The notes under the pieces: model-generated
Databases searched by the model: none
Told to the model about the DNA's origin: nothing
What the model saw: only the letters and a program-made list of their open reading frames with translations
In this document: positions 34,967 to 44,451 of the stretch, piece by piece
Layout of the letters: every line of letters begins with the position of its first letter
Numbering within the stretch: the stretch's first letter is position 1
Made by a program: the position numbers and the translations under genes
NCBI GenBank assembly: GCA_035297145.1
Contig: DATGZN010000096.1
Coordinates: 1 to 64,000, forward strand
Origin: QHXW01 sp035297145
GTDB lineage: Bacteria > Acidobacteriota > Terriglobia > Bryobacterales > Bryobacteraceae
DNA length: 64,000 nucleotides
Reading direction: 5' to 3'

Positions 34967-37236
34967 GGCTCCGTAATGCGGCGCTGCTGCTTTTTTTGTT
35001 CGCAGGATTGCTCTCCAATCCGCCGGATCTTTCGAGCTGCGGGCCGTTTCTACCGACGGCTGCATTCAGCTTCTGGACCGTGCCGGAAGACGCGCAGGGT
35101 CGCTTTGCGCGGGGGCAGCTCGGCATCGTACAGCCGGGATTTCCGCGTTTCTATTTGATCATTGCGTACCGGTATCTGGCCGGAATCGGCCTGAATGCCG
35201 AAGAGCAGTCCGCGCTTTTCGCCCGCGAGGTTTACCAAACGCCGGAGGCCCAGCAGCCCGAGGCGATCGACCAGTGGAAGAAAGCGCGGGCGAGAGTGGC
35301 AGGGAGCGCAGCGCAGCCGGACATTTCACTGTTCAAGAGCATCAGCGGCGACGGCTACTACATTAACTATCTGAATTGCGGCGACAATGCATTTCACAAT
35401 GCCGCGAAGACTCTGGAGGGCCGTATCGGTCACTTCGGACTGCAGAGTCCCGTGGTGAAGCAATGGGTGGCGGCGCAGGACCGGGTATTCGCGAATTGCT
35501 CGGGTGGTCCGTCGATTCCCGCGCCACTGGAAGGGACGGCCGATCCGCTGGCGCGCACTGACAGGGAATATCAGATTGCCGCGGCACATTTTTATGCCGG
35601 CGACCACGACGTGGCGGAACAGATGTTTCGCGCGATTGCGGAAGACAAGGGTTCTCCTTGGAGCGCGACGGCGCCTTACCTGGCCGTGCGGTGCGTGGTT
35701 CGCAAAGCCACGCTGAGCGTCAAGGGGCAGGGTTTCGATCGAGATCAGTTGTCTGCGGCGGAGGCGCAATTGCAGAAGATCTTGAACGATCCGGGAAGAA
35801 GCGCGGTGCATCCGGCGGCGCGGCGGTTGCTGGATTACATTCGCGCGCGGCTCAATCCGGGCGAGCGCATGCACAGTCTTGCGCAGGCGCTGCTGCAGAA
35901 AAATGCGCAGGCGACCATCCAGCAGAGCTCGCTGGATTATCGATTCTTGTATGACCAGCTCGAGAATGGAAACTTCGGCGGGTTCAAGGCGCTTCAGGGG
36001 GACGACGAACTGACCAGTTGGATCCAGGCCTTTCAAGCGCACGACGCGGGAAGTGCGAAGAAGGCAGCCGGCATGTGGCGCGCCAAGGGGTCGTTGCCGT
36101 GGCTGGTGGCCGCGTTTTCCATGACACATGGCGAGGATTCCGCGGGTAGCGAATTAATTGCCGCGGCACAGAAAGTGGGCCATGATTCGCCCGCTTATGC
36201 GACGGTGGCATTTCACGCAATCCGGCTCATGGAGGAATCGAATCGCAGGGCCGAAGCGCGAGCCGCATTGGACAAGCTGCTGGCTTCCGATGGGGCGCTG
36301 ATGCCGGGGTCGGCACTCAACCTGTTTCGCGCCGAACGCATGAAAGCCGCGGCCGACTGGGAGGAGTTCCTAAATTATTCGGTGCGCGTGCCGGCGGGCA
36401 CCGCTATTGCATTCACGCAGTACACCGGGGACGCGCGGCCGGAGATGGAGGAGCCCGATGCTCCACAAAGGAAGCCCCGGCCCGGGTTTGATGTGGATGC
36501 GGCCAAGATTCTGAACGAGCAGACGCCAGTCGAGCTCTGGCTGAATGCCGCCCAACGGCAAACTCTGCCGCAACCGATGAGGCGGGAAGTTGCCACGGCT
36601 GGCTGGGTACGGTCTATCTTGCTGGGAGATGAGAAGACCGCCCGGTCGCTAGCGCCGACTGTGCAGAATCTCGCGCCCGAGCTGAAACCGTCGCTCGAAG
36701 CATATCTGGATGCCGGAGACGCTCGCGCACGCACATTCGCAGCCGTGTTCGTGATGCTGCGCAATCCTGGGATGCGCCCTTATGTGCAGGTCGGTTTCGG
36801 GCGCGAAACACCGGTCAATAAGATCGACGATTTCCGTGACAACTGGTGGTGCTCGTTTGCTCCCGACAAAGACGGCTCGCTGCCCGGCTACTACCGCAAT
36901 GCCTCGATCATCGGGGAACCGCTGCGGGAGCTTTACCAGGACGGTGCACCAAAGGCGCAATTCCTGGCAAAGGATGAGCAGGAACGCGGCAAGCGCGAAT
37001 GGTCGCAGTTGGCAACCGTCGCGGCGGCGCCGGACTACCTCGCCGCACAGACTATCGACTGGGCCAAGAGCAACCCGAGCGACCCACGTGCGGCGGAAGC
37101 GCTGCACCTGGCAGTGCGCGCTACTCGCTACGGCTGCTCTGAACAAAAGACGCCGTACTCCAAACAAGCATTCGATTTGCTCCACAAGCAATATCCGGAT
37201 TCCGAGTGGGCACGGAAGACGAAATACTGGTATTGA
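34957..37236 (+). CDS. Large exported helical-repeat protein of unknown function
   Basis: A 759-aa precursor with signal peptide MAIRLRNAALLLFLFAGLLSNPP, then a conserved-looking CGPFLPTAAFSFWTVPE segment. The body is mainly helical and TPR-like: repeated AAAHFYAGDHDVAEQMFRAIAEDKGSPWS, ATAPYLAVRCVVRKATL and similar stretches suggest stacked helical hairpins from about 180 to 600. The C-terminal half has NWWCSFAPDKDG and a SKQAFDLLHKQYPDSEWAR repeat. I do not recognise an enzyme. Overlap with the DUF3142 gene implies joint action in the periplasm or at the outer membrane. Confidence 0.75.
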   Translation: MAIRLRNAALLLFLFAGLLSNPPDLSSCGPFLPTAAFSFWTVPEDAQGRFARGQLGIVQPGFPRFYLIIAYRYLAGIGLNAEEQSALFAREVYQTPEAQQPEAIDQWKKARARVAGSAAQPDISLFKSISGDGYYINYLNCGDNAFHNAAKTLEGRIGHFGLQSPVVKQWVAAQDRVFANCSGGPSIPAPLEGTADPLARTDREYQIAAAHFYAGDHDVAEQMFRAIAEDKGSPWSATAPYLAVRCVVRKATLSVKGQGFDRDQLSAAEAQLQKILNDPGRSAVHPAARRLLDYIRARLNPGERMHSLAQALLQKNAQATIQQSSLDYRFLYDQLENGNFGGFKALQGDDELTSWIQAFQAHDAGSAKKAAGMWRAKGSLPWLVAAFSMTHGEDSAGSELIAAAQKVGHDSPAYATVAFHAIRLMEESNRRAEARAALDKLLASDGALMPGSALNLFRAERMKAAADWEEFLNYSVRVPAGTAIAFTQYTGDARPEMEEPDAPQRKPRPGFDVDAAKILNEQTPVELWLNAAQRQTLPQPMRREVATAGWVRSILLGDEKTARSLAPTVQNLAPELKPSLEAYLDAGDARARTFAAVFVMLRNPGMRPYVQVGFGRETPVNKIDDFRDNWWCSFAPDKDGSLPGYYRNASIIGEPLRELYQDGAPKAQFLAKDEQERGKREWSQLATVAAAPDYLAAQTIDWAKSNPSDPRAAEALHLAVRATRYGCSEQKTPYSKQAFDLLHKQYPDSEWARKTKYWY

Positions 37237-37399
37237 TCGGCCGCGGATGAGCTCGGCTGCGCAAATCTTACTTTCGGACCGGGAAGATCTTGCATGTGAC
37301 TACGGGCGCGGACATCGCATGGAGCATTCGTTACAATGTCTCGGCGTTGGCAGCAAAAATGCTGGCGTGAGCTTTCAAATCAAAACCCAGGGAGACGTC

Positions 37400-37894
37400 A
37401 TGTGGAATAAGCGCGACGAAGTTCCATCCGCCCCACCCGTCCAGCGGCCCACACCGCCGGAGCAGGCACAACAGGTTGCGGGTCCTCAACCGGTTGTACG
37501 TGAAGCGCCCAAAGCTCCAGCCCCTATCGCGAACTCAAGAGTGACGATTGGGGCCTCGATGATCATCAAGGGCGATATCGTGAGCAGCGAAGAAATATAT
37601 GTGGATGGGGAGGTGGAGGGCAAGCTCGACCTGGAGCAAGGCCTGACAGTTGGGCCGCACGGCAAAGTCAAGGCCAATATCAAAGCGCGTGAAGTGGTGG
37701 TCAGCGGGGATGTTCGGGGCAACGTGGTTGTCTCGGAGAAAATTACCATCCACAGAAACGCCAGCCTCATCGGCGATATCAAGACAGCGGGAATCGTCAT
37801 TGACGATGGGGCGTATTTCAAGGGCAGCATCGATATCATCCGATCTAATTCGCCGACCAAAGCTGTAGAAGCCAAGGCCGCAAAGGCTTCCTAG
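37400..37894 (+). CDS. Bactofilin
   Basis: A 164-aa cytoskeletal protein that polymerises without nucleotide. ATG 37400 has GGGAGA five bases upstream; the longer open frame adds unrelated residues. Residues 1-50 form a proline-rich disordered tail; the core from about 50 to 150 is a right-handed beta-helix with the repeat pattern ASMIIKGDIVSSEEIYVDGEVEGKL, TVGPHGKVKANIKAREVVVSGDV and IHRNASLIGDI. The basic C-terminal tail ends in AKAAKAS. Bactofilins set local cell-wall synthesis, stalks or curvature. The 163 bases before it hold no recognised gene. Confidence 0.92.
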   Translation: MWNKRDEVPSAPPVQRPTPPEQAQQVAGPQPVVREAPKAPAPIANSRVTIGASMIIKGDIVSSEEIYVDGEVEGKLDLEQGLTVGPHGKVKANIKAREVVVSGDVRGNVVVSEKITIHRNASLIGDIKTAGIVIDDGAYFKGSIDIIRSNSPTKAVEAKAAKAS

Positions 37895-37921
37895 AGCCGC
37901 CACCAACGCAGGGCGCGAAGA

Positions 37922-38239
37922 ATGAAAATCGAGGTTGTGCAGGGCACGACGGGGCTGCTGCTCGTTCATGTGCTGGGGCGAGAACGGCTGGCGTGTGAGG
38001 CGGCCTACAATCGCTTTCTGGTTAACCACAACTTGAGAGAGTGGAGTTTAGTAGTAAGGACCAACCTTCTTGATCAAACGATTGTTGCCCAAAGCATCAA
38101 TCCGGACGGGCAGGCGTCCAATGAGATGGTGATTGCACAACAGTCGGACATTCGGGCACAATTGACTGAGTTTCTGGAAGCGGAACTGGGCCACTGGCAG
38201 GAACCCTCCTCGGCGCTCGAAGCATCGGACGGATGCTAG
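37922..38239 (+). CDS. Small protein of unknown function
   Basis: A 105-aa soluble protein starting MKIEVVQGTTGLLLVHVLGRERLACEAAYNRFL. It has alternating strand-like and helical segments (REWSLVVRTNLLDQTIVAQSINPDG, SDIRAQLTEFLEAELGHWQ). No signal peptide, catalytic motif or known family is apparent. The start is ATG 37922, 27 bases after bactofilin, with weak ribosome binding. Its stop TAG shares two bases with the convergent hyuA stop (CTAG), so the two genes meet end to end. It could be a bactofilin partner, on position only. Confidence 0.6.
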   Translation: MKIEVVQGTTGLLLVHVLGRERLACEAAYNRFLVNHNLREWSLVVRTNLLDQTIVAQSINPDGQASNEMVIAQQSDIRAQLTEFLEAELGHWQEPSSALEASDGC

Positions 38240-40134
38240 GAACGGCGCGCGATTACGTTACAGGCGCGGTCCACGCGAAATCGCCAACCTGGTGGAATAA
38301 GCGTGGTGGCGCCGTAGTCCACTACCAGGGCGGGGCCCCCCGTGTCGCGCTCACGAACCTGTTGACGCGCTAATACAGGCAGGGATTGAAACCTCCCGCC
38401 GGTCCAGACACGACGTGATTCGGGTGTGGCGCTCCGGATTGCGTGCGCGAAGCGCGGGCGATGGGGCTTAGCCGCTTGGATGGTCGCGCGTACCCTTACG
38501 GTGATGACTTCGGTAGGACGCCGCGGGTCGCTGTATCCGTAGATCCGCTGATGCTCCTCGTGGAAAGACGCTCCCCAGGCGATGGTCAACTCGTAGCTCT
38601 GGCCCACGTAGCGGCAGTCTGCCATGCGCTGGATTGCTGCGCCGGGCATATCGCGCCGCGCTGCTCGCTCAAGCTCTGCAAAGCGCCGTTCGATTTGCCC
38701 TGTGTCGACGATGGAAGCTGAATAGTCGCGCATACGATCGGCCAGCAGCATGCCGAGAGCGGAGAGCGCTCCGGCAAAGCGGGGCACGATCACGGTTCGG
38801 ATGCCGAGCTCTTCGGCCATCTCGCAGGCATGCAGCCCGCCGCAACCGCCGAAAGCTACCAGCGGGAAATCGCGCGGATCCTGACCGCGTTCTACCGAGA
38901 CGACGCGAGTGGCTCGCTCCATATTGGCGTTGGCGATGCGGACAATGCCTTGGGCGGCCGCGATCCGATCGCGTTTGAGAATGCGAGCAATTCGATTGAC
39001 CGCGGACTCGGCGCGGGCGGCGTCGATTTCCATCTCTCCGCTCAAGAACTGATGGGACGTAATGCGGCCCAGCACCACGTGGGCATCTGTGACGGTAGCT
39101 TGGTCGCCTTTCCCGTAACAGGCCGGGCCGGGATCGGCGCCGGCGCTTTCCGGCCCCACGCGCAGCAAGCCGCCCTCATCCACGCGCGCGATCGAGCCCC
39201 CGCCTGCGCCTACCGTGTGGATATCGAGCATGGGGACGCGCACCGGAAGGCCATCGATGTAAGATTCGGTGGTCACGCGGAGTTGGCCATCCCAGAGGCT
39301 GACATCAGTGGAAGTGCCGCCCATATCGAAAGTGAGGGCGCGCTCGAAACCGCTCCAACGCGCCGCGGCTGCCGCGCCCACGACTCCGCCCGCCGGACCG
39401 GACAGAATGGTCCGCACCGCGTGGCGGCGGGCTTCCGAAGTCGAGATGAACCCACCATTCGATTGCAGAATCGAGACGCGATGGCGGCTGCCGCGCTCTA
39501 GTTCCGATAAATATGAGTCCATGAGCGGGCCGACGTAGGCGTTGATCAGAGTCGTGGAAGCCCGCTCGAATTCGCGGAATTCCGGTGACACTTCATGCGA
39601 GCAACAGAGGTAGGAATCTCCGCGGAGCGCGCGTGCGGCGAACTGCTCGTTTTCAGGGTTGGCATAGGCGTGGAGGAAGCAAATCGCCACGGATTCCACA
39701 CCGGCGCGGCCCAGGCGCTGCTTCAAACGCTTCAGTTCCGCCCGCGAAGGCCGCTTTGCCACGGAGCCATCGAAATACGCGCGCTCGCTCACGCCGAAGC
39801 ATAGGGACGCCGGAACCAGATGCCGTTTCAGAGGCGGAGTCAGATTGTAGAGCTGAGCCCTGTTCTGGCGCCCGATGCGAACAAGGTCGGTGAAACCTTC
39901 GGTCGTGACGAACGCCGTCCGCGCGCCTTTGCGTTCCAATAATGCGTTGGTGGCGACCGTGGAGCCGTGAACAACGTCAGTGCGGGCAGGGGCTGCGATC
40001 CGGGACAATCCGGCGAGGATTACGCTTGCCGGAGACGAGGGATTCGAGCGCAGTTTGAAGGATTCGATCGCGCCGTTATCATGCAGGATGACGAAGTCCG
40101 TGAAAGTTCCACCTGTGTCGATCCCGATGCGCAC
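38236..40134 (-). CDS. hyuA: HyuA-type hydantoinase/oxoprolinase subunit
   Basis: A 632-aa protein of the N-methylhydantoinase A/oxoprolinase/acetone carboxylase family. ATP-dependent ring opening is the family role. The ASKHA-type nucleotide signature MRIGIDTGGTFTDFV opens the protein, HGSTVATNALLERKGA follows, and the MGGTSTDVSLWDG motif is the second phosphate-binding loop. GTG 40134 is the start. The normally adjacent hyuB partner is absent on both sides, so it may function alone, pair with a distant subunit, or be decaying; reading frame is intact. The substrate is not deducible. Confidence 0.86.
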   Translation of the reverse strand: MRIGIDTGGTFTDFVILHDNGAIESFKLRSNPSSPASVILAGLSRIAAPARTDVVHGSTVATNALLERKGARTAFVTTEGFTDLVRIGRQNRAQLYNLTPPLKRHLVPASLCFGVSERAYFDGSVAKRPSRAELKRLKQRLGRAGVESVAICFLHAYANPENEQFAARALRGDSYLCCSHEVSPEFREFERASTTLINAYVGPLMDSYLSELERGSRHRVSILQSNGGFISTSEARRHAVRTILSGPAGGVVGAAAAARWSGFERALTFDMGGTSTDVSLWDGQLRVTTESYIDGLPVRVPMLDIHTVGAGGGSIARVDEGGLLRVGPESAGADPGPACYGKGDQATVTDAHVVLGRITSHQFLSGEMEIDAARAESAVNRIARILKRDRIAAAQGIVRIANANMERATRVVSVERGQDPRDFPLVAFGGCGGLHACEMAEELGIRTVIVPRFAGALSALGMLLADRMRDYSASIVDTGQIERRFAELERAARRDMPGAAIQRMADCRYVGQSYELTIAWGASFHEEHQRIYGYSDPRRPTEVITVRVRATIQAAKPHRPRFAHAIRSATPESRRVWTGGRFQSLPVLARQQVRERDTGGPALVVDYGATTLIPPGWRFRVDRACNVIARRS

Positions 40135-40166
40135 GATTCCGCATGTTACCAGAGCCGCAAGGGCAC

Positions 40167-41138
40167 CTACGGATGCGGAACATCTCCGTGCGGTTTGTGC
40201 TGCGTGATTTCCTCGTAAGCGTCGCGAACCTGAACAGCCAGGTCCTTCCCAACCCAGTTTTTCACGGCGTCCGGTAACTGGATGCTGGTAGAAACGAGCT
40301 TGTCGCCGTCTTTCTTGACAAGATCGTCGAGCTTGCTTCCCTTCTTTATGGCGGCCGCAACCGCGCGGTGCAGCTCCACCATGAAACTGCCCTGGCCTTC
40401 CAAAATTTCCTTACCACCGGCGCCGCCATGGCCGGGCAGAACGTAGTTGACATTGAGCTTGAGCGCGGCGGCGGTCACCTTTGGCCAGTTACCGATGTAA
40501 GCGTCTGCCGTATTGTTGTGTGGGCCGTTTACCGCCGCATCGCCCGTGCACAGCACTTTTTCCTTGGGGAGGTAAACGAACCCATCGCCGCGCGTGTGCG
40601 CCCAACCGAAGAAATAGAAACGCACTTCGCGCGTGTCGTCCGTTAGGATGAACGGAGTTTTGTCGAAGGTCTGCTTTGGCGGCTCGACGGAATCGGCGTG
40701 CATGTCAGCAACGTCCTGGCGGTTCTTAGCTTCGGCCTGCCAGCGCTTGGGCTCATAGCGTTTCATCTCTTCGGCCACGCCCTTGTACGCCAGCGTGGTC
40801 GCGCCGGCCTGCGTCCAGACCGCGTTGCCGTAGGAGTGGTCACCGTGATGGTGGGTGTCGAAGACGTATTTCACCGGCTTGTTCGAGACCTTCTTGGCTG
40901 CTTCCATGGCCAAGCGCGCGCCGCTCGGAAAGTTCGCATCCACCACGATCAGGTAGTCCTTCATTTCGATGATGATGTTGTTGCAGTGCCCCAGCTTGTC
41001 GAGGTCGCCTTCGCGAAACCAGACGCCCGGGACGATCTGCTTTACCGTGCCCGGCTGCGCATCACCAGCGCCAGTGAAGAAAGCCACCGCGATCAGAACC
41101 GTGAAGGCGCTCAGAATCCACACGCGTCGTTTTGTCAT
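40167..41138 (-). CDS. Exported metallo-beta-lactamase-fold hydrolase
   Basis: A 323-aa precursor starting at ATG 41138; TKRRVWILSAFTVLIAVAFFTGAGDAQ is a signal peptide. The mature protein has the HxHxDH zinc motif (THHHGDHSYGN), the CTGDAAVN aspartate and a GHGG histidine, so two metals are expected. Such proteins range from lactonases and glyoxalase II-like enzymes to true beta-lactamases (class B3-like); the protein lacks a clear beta-lactamase hallmark. The upstream 13 residues of the open frame are excluded because GGAG sits correctly before ATG 41138. It follows hyuA in a co-directional pair. Confidence 0.86.
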   Translation of the reverse strand: MTKRRVWILSAFTVLIAVAFFTGAGDAQPGTVKQIVPGVWFREGDLDKLGHCNNIIIEMKDYLIVVDANFPSGARLAMEAAKKVSNKPVKYVFDTHHHGDHSYGNAVWTQAGATTLAYKGVAEEMKRYEPKRWQAEAKNRQDVADMHADSVEPPKQTFDKTPFILTDDTREVRFYFFGWAHTRGDGFVYLPKEKVLCTGDAAVNGPHNNTADAYIGNWPKVTAAALKLNVNYVLPGHGGAGGKEILEGQGSFMVELHRAVAAAIKKGSKLDDLVKKDGDKLVSTSIQLPDAVKNWVGKDLAVQVRDAYEEITQHKPHGDVPHP

Positions 41139-41213
41139 CGATACTCCGGCCAGGACCGCCCATGCTATCGCTAGCAATGTGTTGAAAGCAAGCGAAATTT
41201 TAAATCGGCTGGG

Positions 41214-41963
41214 CTAGCTGAAGGCGGCTGCAAGGCCCACCTTGATCAGAATGTAAAGCGCCCACGAGCCCACCACACAGGTGAGGGACGTTGCCCATGA
41301 GATCTTGCGCGAGGCCACGGAAAGCCCGGTGGCAAGCAGCACCAGAACCCAGAACGTGAACACATCGATGGACGTTGCTAGGCTGTACTCCCATTTCGGA
41401 GTGCTGGTTACGTCGAGAAACGCAGCGATGTTGGTCGGCGAGGGGTTCTGCAAATCGAATTGATCGGGATCTTTTAACATTAATACCGCAAAACTCATGA
41501 TGCTGGAAAGGATATACGGCACGAGCGCGTAGCAACAGACCGCAAACACCTGGCCGAATGCGACAGCAGCTCCCAAAAAAGTCCGGAAGATGAGCAGGAA
41601 CACAGCGGACACGATGAGAGTGATCACCGGCAACGCCGCTACGGCAGCTACGTAAACTATGACAGGAGTGATTTTCATGGACACGGCGAGGGCTTGCTCG
41701 CGCTGCGCGGGGTCCATCTGCTGGATTTTCGGGTTCAAATCCATCTGCTGCCGAACGAAGCGCTCGAAACCCACGCGTTGGCTGAACATGAAAATGAATC
41801 CAAGGCTCAGCACAGCGATGATGGCCAGCGGGGGCCACCAGCGGGTATGCGTCGAGATATCGCGAAATGCCGCGCTCGGCTCAAACAGTACTCCGGAAAG
41901 ACGGGCAATCTCGCCCATGGGCGGCGGTGATGCGGGTGTAGCGGCTGCCATTTGGTCTGCCAT
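41214..41963 (-). CDS. Yip1-domain membrane protein
   Basis: A 249-aa polytopic membrane protein starting at ATG 41963; a 78-residue upstream extension overlaps the next gene and is rejected. The N-terminal cytosolic part (EIARLSGVLFEPSAAFRDISTHTRWWPPLAIIAVLSLGFIF) is the usual Yip1 signature with tryptophans at the membrane, followed by four to five hydrophobic segments. Yip1 proteins may help membrane traffic in eukaryotes; in bacteria their role is unknown. It is the last gene of the block that starts with the TonB receptor. Confidence 0.85.
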   Translation of the reverse strand: MADQMAAATPASPPPMGEIARLSGVLFEPSAAFRDISTHTRWWPPLAIIAVLSLGFIFMFSQRVGFERFVRQQMDLNPKIQQMDPAQREQALAVSMKITPVIVYVAAVAALPVITLIVSAVFLLIFRTFLGAAVAFGQVFAVCCYALVPYILSSIMSFAVLMLKDPDQFDLQNPSPTNIAAFLDVTSTPKWEYSLATSIDVFTFWVLVLLATGLSVASRKISWATSLTCVVGSWALYILIKVGLAAAFS

Positions 41964-42004
41964 TGTATACCCGCGGCAGGCGGATGTCTTGCCCCACCGT
42001 GAGC

Positions 42005-43180
42005 CTATCCGCGGGCGCGTTGGCTCTCGCTCTGAGGCTCGTATGTCACATTCAGATGTGGAGTCACCAGACGTTGATGCCCCTGTAAACGAGATGTGAG
42101 GCAGCTTTCGAGCACTCCACTCGTCAGCAGCGTCCGCTCGACAGGGTAAGGCGCTTTTCCGGTGGAGAACATCTCTTCCACTTTGCCGATCAGGCAAGCC
42201 GAGTATGTCACGTTCGGCTCAGGCGTCAGCAGGAATTGGTTGGATACGATTCCGCGACCCTTCACGCGCGCGGCGAAGTTGAAATCCCGCAAAGCGCCGT
42301 CGAGCATCAAGAGGGTGGCGCGGAAGCCGTCGGCATATTCGATGAAGTAGGCCCATGGATTCTTCGCCAGCTTGGGCAACTCGCCGTTGCGGACCAGGTC
42401 TTGGGTGCGGCCATCCTTGACGGTGAGGCCGAGGGGCGTATCACTGCGGGAAAGGGCGGCTGTCAGCAGCTCTTTGGACCAGCGGCCTTGGTCACCCGCT
42501 TTCCAGACGGCGTCACCTTCCACCAACTGCACCGCTTTGACCCCGGTTTCTCCTCCTCTTCGCCGCTCGACCATGCATTGCAAGGCTTCAAGTGCGTGAA
42601 AATCCATGGCATCGGAGCCACCTTCGCCTACCATCAGCGCGTCCTCAATTTCGCAACCGAGCGGTAGCTCGACATCCGGCAATCGCCAGGTTACCGGAAG
42701 TGACGAGCCGGCAAGCATTGGAAATCCAAGCCGTTTGGAGGCATCCACCATCCACTTGGCCTTTTCAAAGCTGTAGGACAGATGTTTATCGTTGAAGACG
42801 GGCACGGCCTTGCCATCTTGCCCGAAGACGTCGGCGCACTGCTTGAAGAATTCGTAGCGCGGATAAAGAACCTGTCCCTTTTCATTGCGCGGGTAGTCGC
42901 CGTGCTCGGCGATGATCATCACGGCGTCGACGGCCAGCTTGTCTCCACCGCAACGGAGAGTCTCGGCAATCGTCGGGTAGACCTTGAATCCGAATTCGCG
43001 CGCTCTCACCTCGCTCAAATCGTTCTCCGGTTTCTGATCCACGTAGAGCGAAACGATCCGCATGTCGGGACGATGCCATTTGCCCTGGTGTGGATAGCCA
43101 ACGAGAATCCGGTCGGCCTCGTGCTGCGCGTGCGAGAGGTAGCGGTAAACGGTTGTGATGACCGCGATGCGATGGGGCAT
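42005..43180 (-). CDS. Unknown protein A of a tandem paralogous pair
   Basis: A 391-aa protein with no signal peptide, beginning MPHRIAVITTVYRYLSHAQHEADRILVGYP. Shared with its neighbour are KVYPTIAE, DAVMIIAEHGDYPRNEKGQ, YPRYEFF, AGSSLPVTWR, MVERRRGGETGVK and YPVERTLLTSG, giving strong relatedness over the whole length. The repeated EHG, YPR and RGG motifs suggest a conserved active-site or ligand-binding surface, perhaps oxidoreductase-like. I do not recognise a named family. It stops just before the Yip1 start region. Confidence 0.7.
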   Translation of the reverse strand: MPHRIAVITTVYRYLSHAQHEADRILVGYPHQGKWHRPDMRIVSLYVDQKPENDLSEVRAREFGFKVYPTIAETLRCGGDKLAVDAVMIIAEHGDYPRNEKGQVLYPRYEFFKQCADVFGQDGKAVPVFNDKHLSYSFEKAKWMVDASKRLGFPMLAGSSLPVTWRLPDVELPLGCEIEDALMVGEGGSDAMDFHALEALQCMVERRRGGETGVKAVQLVEGDAVWKAGDQGRWSKELLTAALSRSDTPLGLTVKDGRTQDLVRNGELPKLAKNPWAYFIEYADGFRATLLMLDGALRDFNFAARVKGRGIVSNQFLLTPEPNVTYSACLIGKVEEMFSTGKAPYPVERTLLTSGVLESCLTSRLQGHQRLVTPHLNVTYEPQSESQRARG

Positions 43181-43186
43181 GACCGG

Positions 43187-44449
43187 CTAGGTTCTCCAGA
43201 AAGTCGATTCGCGTGTTGGCTGGTAACGAATTGCCAAGTGCGGCGTATCGTAACGCCCCTGGTTGCGATACAGGCTCTCGACGCCCGCCGCTGTCAATCC
43301 GGTAGTCAGCAGAGTTCGTTCCACCGGGTACGTCGGCTTGCCGGCGAGAAACATCTGCTCCATGCCGTTCACCAGCGGGCTGAAGAAATTCGCCAGTGTA
43401 GTGCGGCCGTCGGGCATGGGCAGATACATTTGGGTTGAGATCGGCTCACTTTGCCCCTCGATACTCGCCGCGAAATTGAAGTCTTTCAGCAAGCCGCTCA
43501 TGAGGAGCATCGTGCACTTGACCCCGTCGGTATGCTCGTATCGATATGCTCTAGGATCCTGCACGAGCCGGCGCATGTCATCGACAGTCGGAAAAATGTC
43601 GCTAAATCCCTGGCGCGCAGGCGTCAGCGTGTGGCTCCGGCAGAGCGCGGCTTCCATGAGTTCGTGCGGCCAAACGCCATCCTGGTAAGCCTTCCAGAAG
43701 TTTTCTCCACGATACGCCTGTACCCATTTCACACCGGTTTCACCGCCCGCACGGCGCTCGACCATGCATTGAATGGTTTCGAGCCCGTGGAAATCGTAGC
43801 TGTCCACGCCGCCGTAGCAGACGCACAAAGCCTCGCGCACTCGAGCACCGGCCGGCATTTCGACCGACGGTGTCCGCCAGGTCACGGGCAAGCTGGAGCC
43901 CGCCATGAACGGGAATCCCATGCTGCGCGCCGTGTGGTACATCTCTTTGGCCCAGTCCCAGTTCCACGAGAGATGCTTGTCGCTGAAAACGGGAACGGAG
44001 CGCTCGCTATCGCGAAACACTTTCACAATCTGCTGGAAGAATTCATAGCGCGGATACTTCGTCTGTCCTTTTTCGTTCTGTGGATAGTGACCATGTTCGC
44101 CGACGAGCACGACGCCATCCACTGCGAGTTTGCCGGTGCCCAGGGTCAGTGCTTCGGCGATGGTTGGGTAGATTTTCATCTCGGGATGGCGCGCCGCCCG
44201 CTCACGGCTCAGGTCGTCTTTACCAACTTGATCGACGTAAAGCGCGACGAGATCCATTGGCGGATAGTGATGCGTGCTGTTCCAGCCGTAGCCGTCCAGA
44301 AACCGGTCGACGATATGTTGCGAGTGCGACATGCGGAAGTAGATGGTGCAGATCGCTGCCAGCTTTGGGCGCTTCGGCGGCGGCTGAGTCTGCAATGCGA
44401 ATGGCGCGGCGCCTGCGCCTGCGATGAAGGTTCTGCGGGAAAGAGCCAC
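43187..44449 (-). CDS. Unknown protein B of a tandem paralogous pair, Tat-exported
   Basis: A 420-aa relative of the preceding gene with an added Tat signal: MALSRRTFIAGAGAAPFALQ. The core shares LAVDGVVLVGEHGHYPQNEKGQ, YPRYEFFQQI, AGSSLPVTWR, MVERRAGGETGVKW and YPVERTLLTTGL. The Tat signal suggests it is folded or carries a cofactor before export, while the paralogue would remain in the cytosol or be exported with it. Six bases separate the two genes. Function unknown; the context of TonB receptor, DUF362 and exported sugar-like protein suggests catabolism of an organic substrate. Confidence 0.7.
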   Translation of the reverse strand: MALSRRTFIAGAGAAPFALQTQPPPKRPKLAAICTIYFRMSHSQHIVDRFLDGYGWNSTHHYPPMDLVALYVDQVGKDDLSRERAARHPEMKIYPTIAEALTLGTGKLAVDGVVLVGEHGHYPQNEKGQTKYPRYEFFQQIVKVFRDSERSVPVFSDKHLSWNWDWAKEMYHTARSMGFPFMAGSSLPVTWRTPSVEMPAGARVREALCVCYGGVDSYDFHGLETIQCMVERRAGGETGVKWVQAYRGENFWKAYQDGVWPHELMEAALCRSHTLTPARQGFSDIFPTVDDMRRLVQDPRAYRYEHTDGVKCTMLLMSGLLKDFNFAASIEGQSEPISTQMYLPMPDGRTTLANFFSPLVNGMEQMFLAGKPTYPVERTLLTTGLTAAGVESLYRNQGRYDTPHLAIRYQPTRESTFWRT

Positions 44450-44451
44450 GA

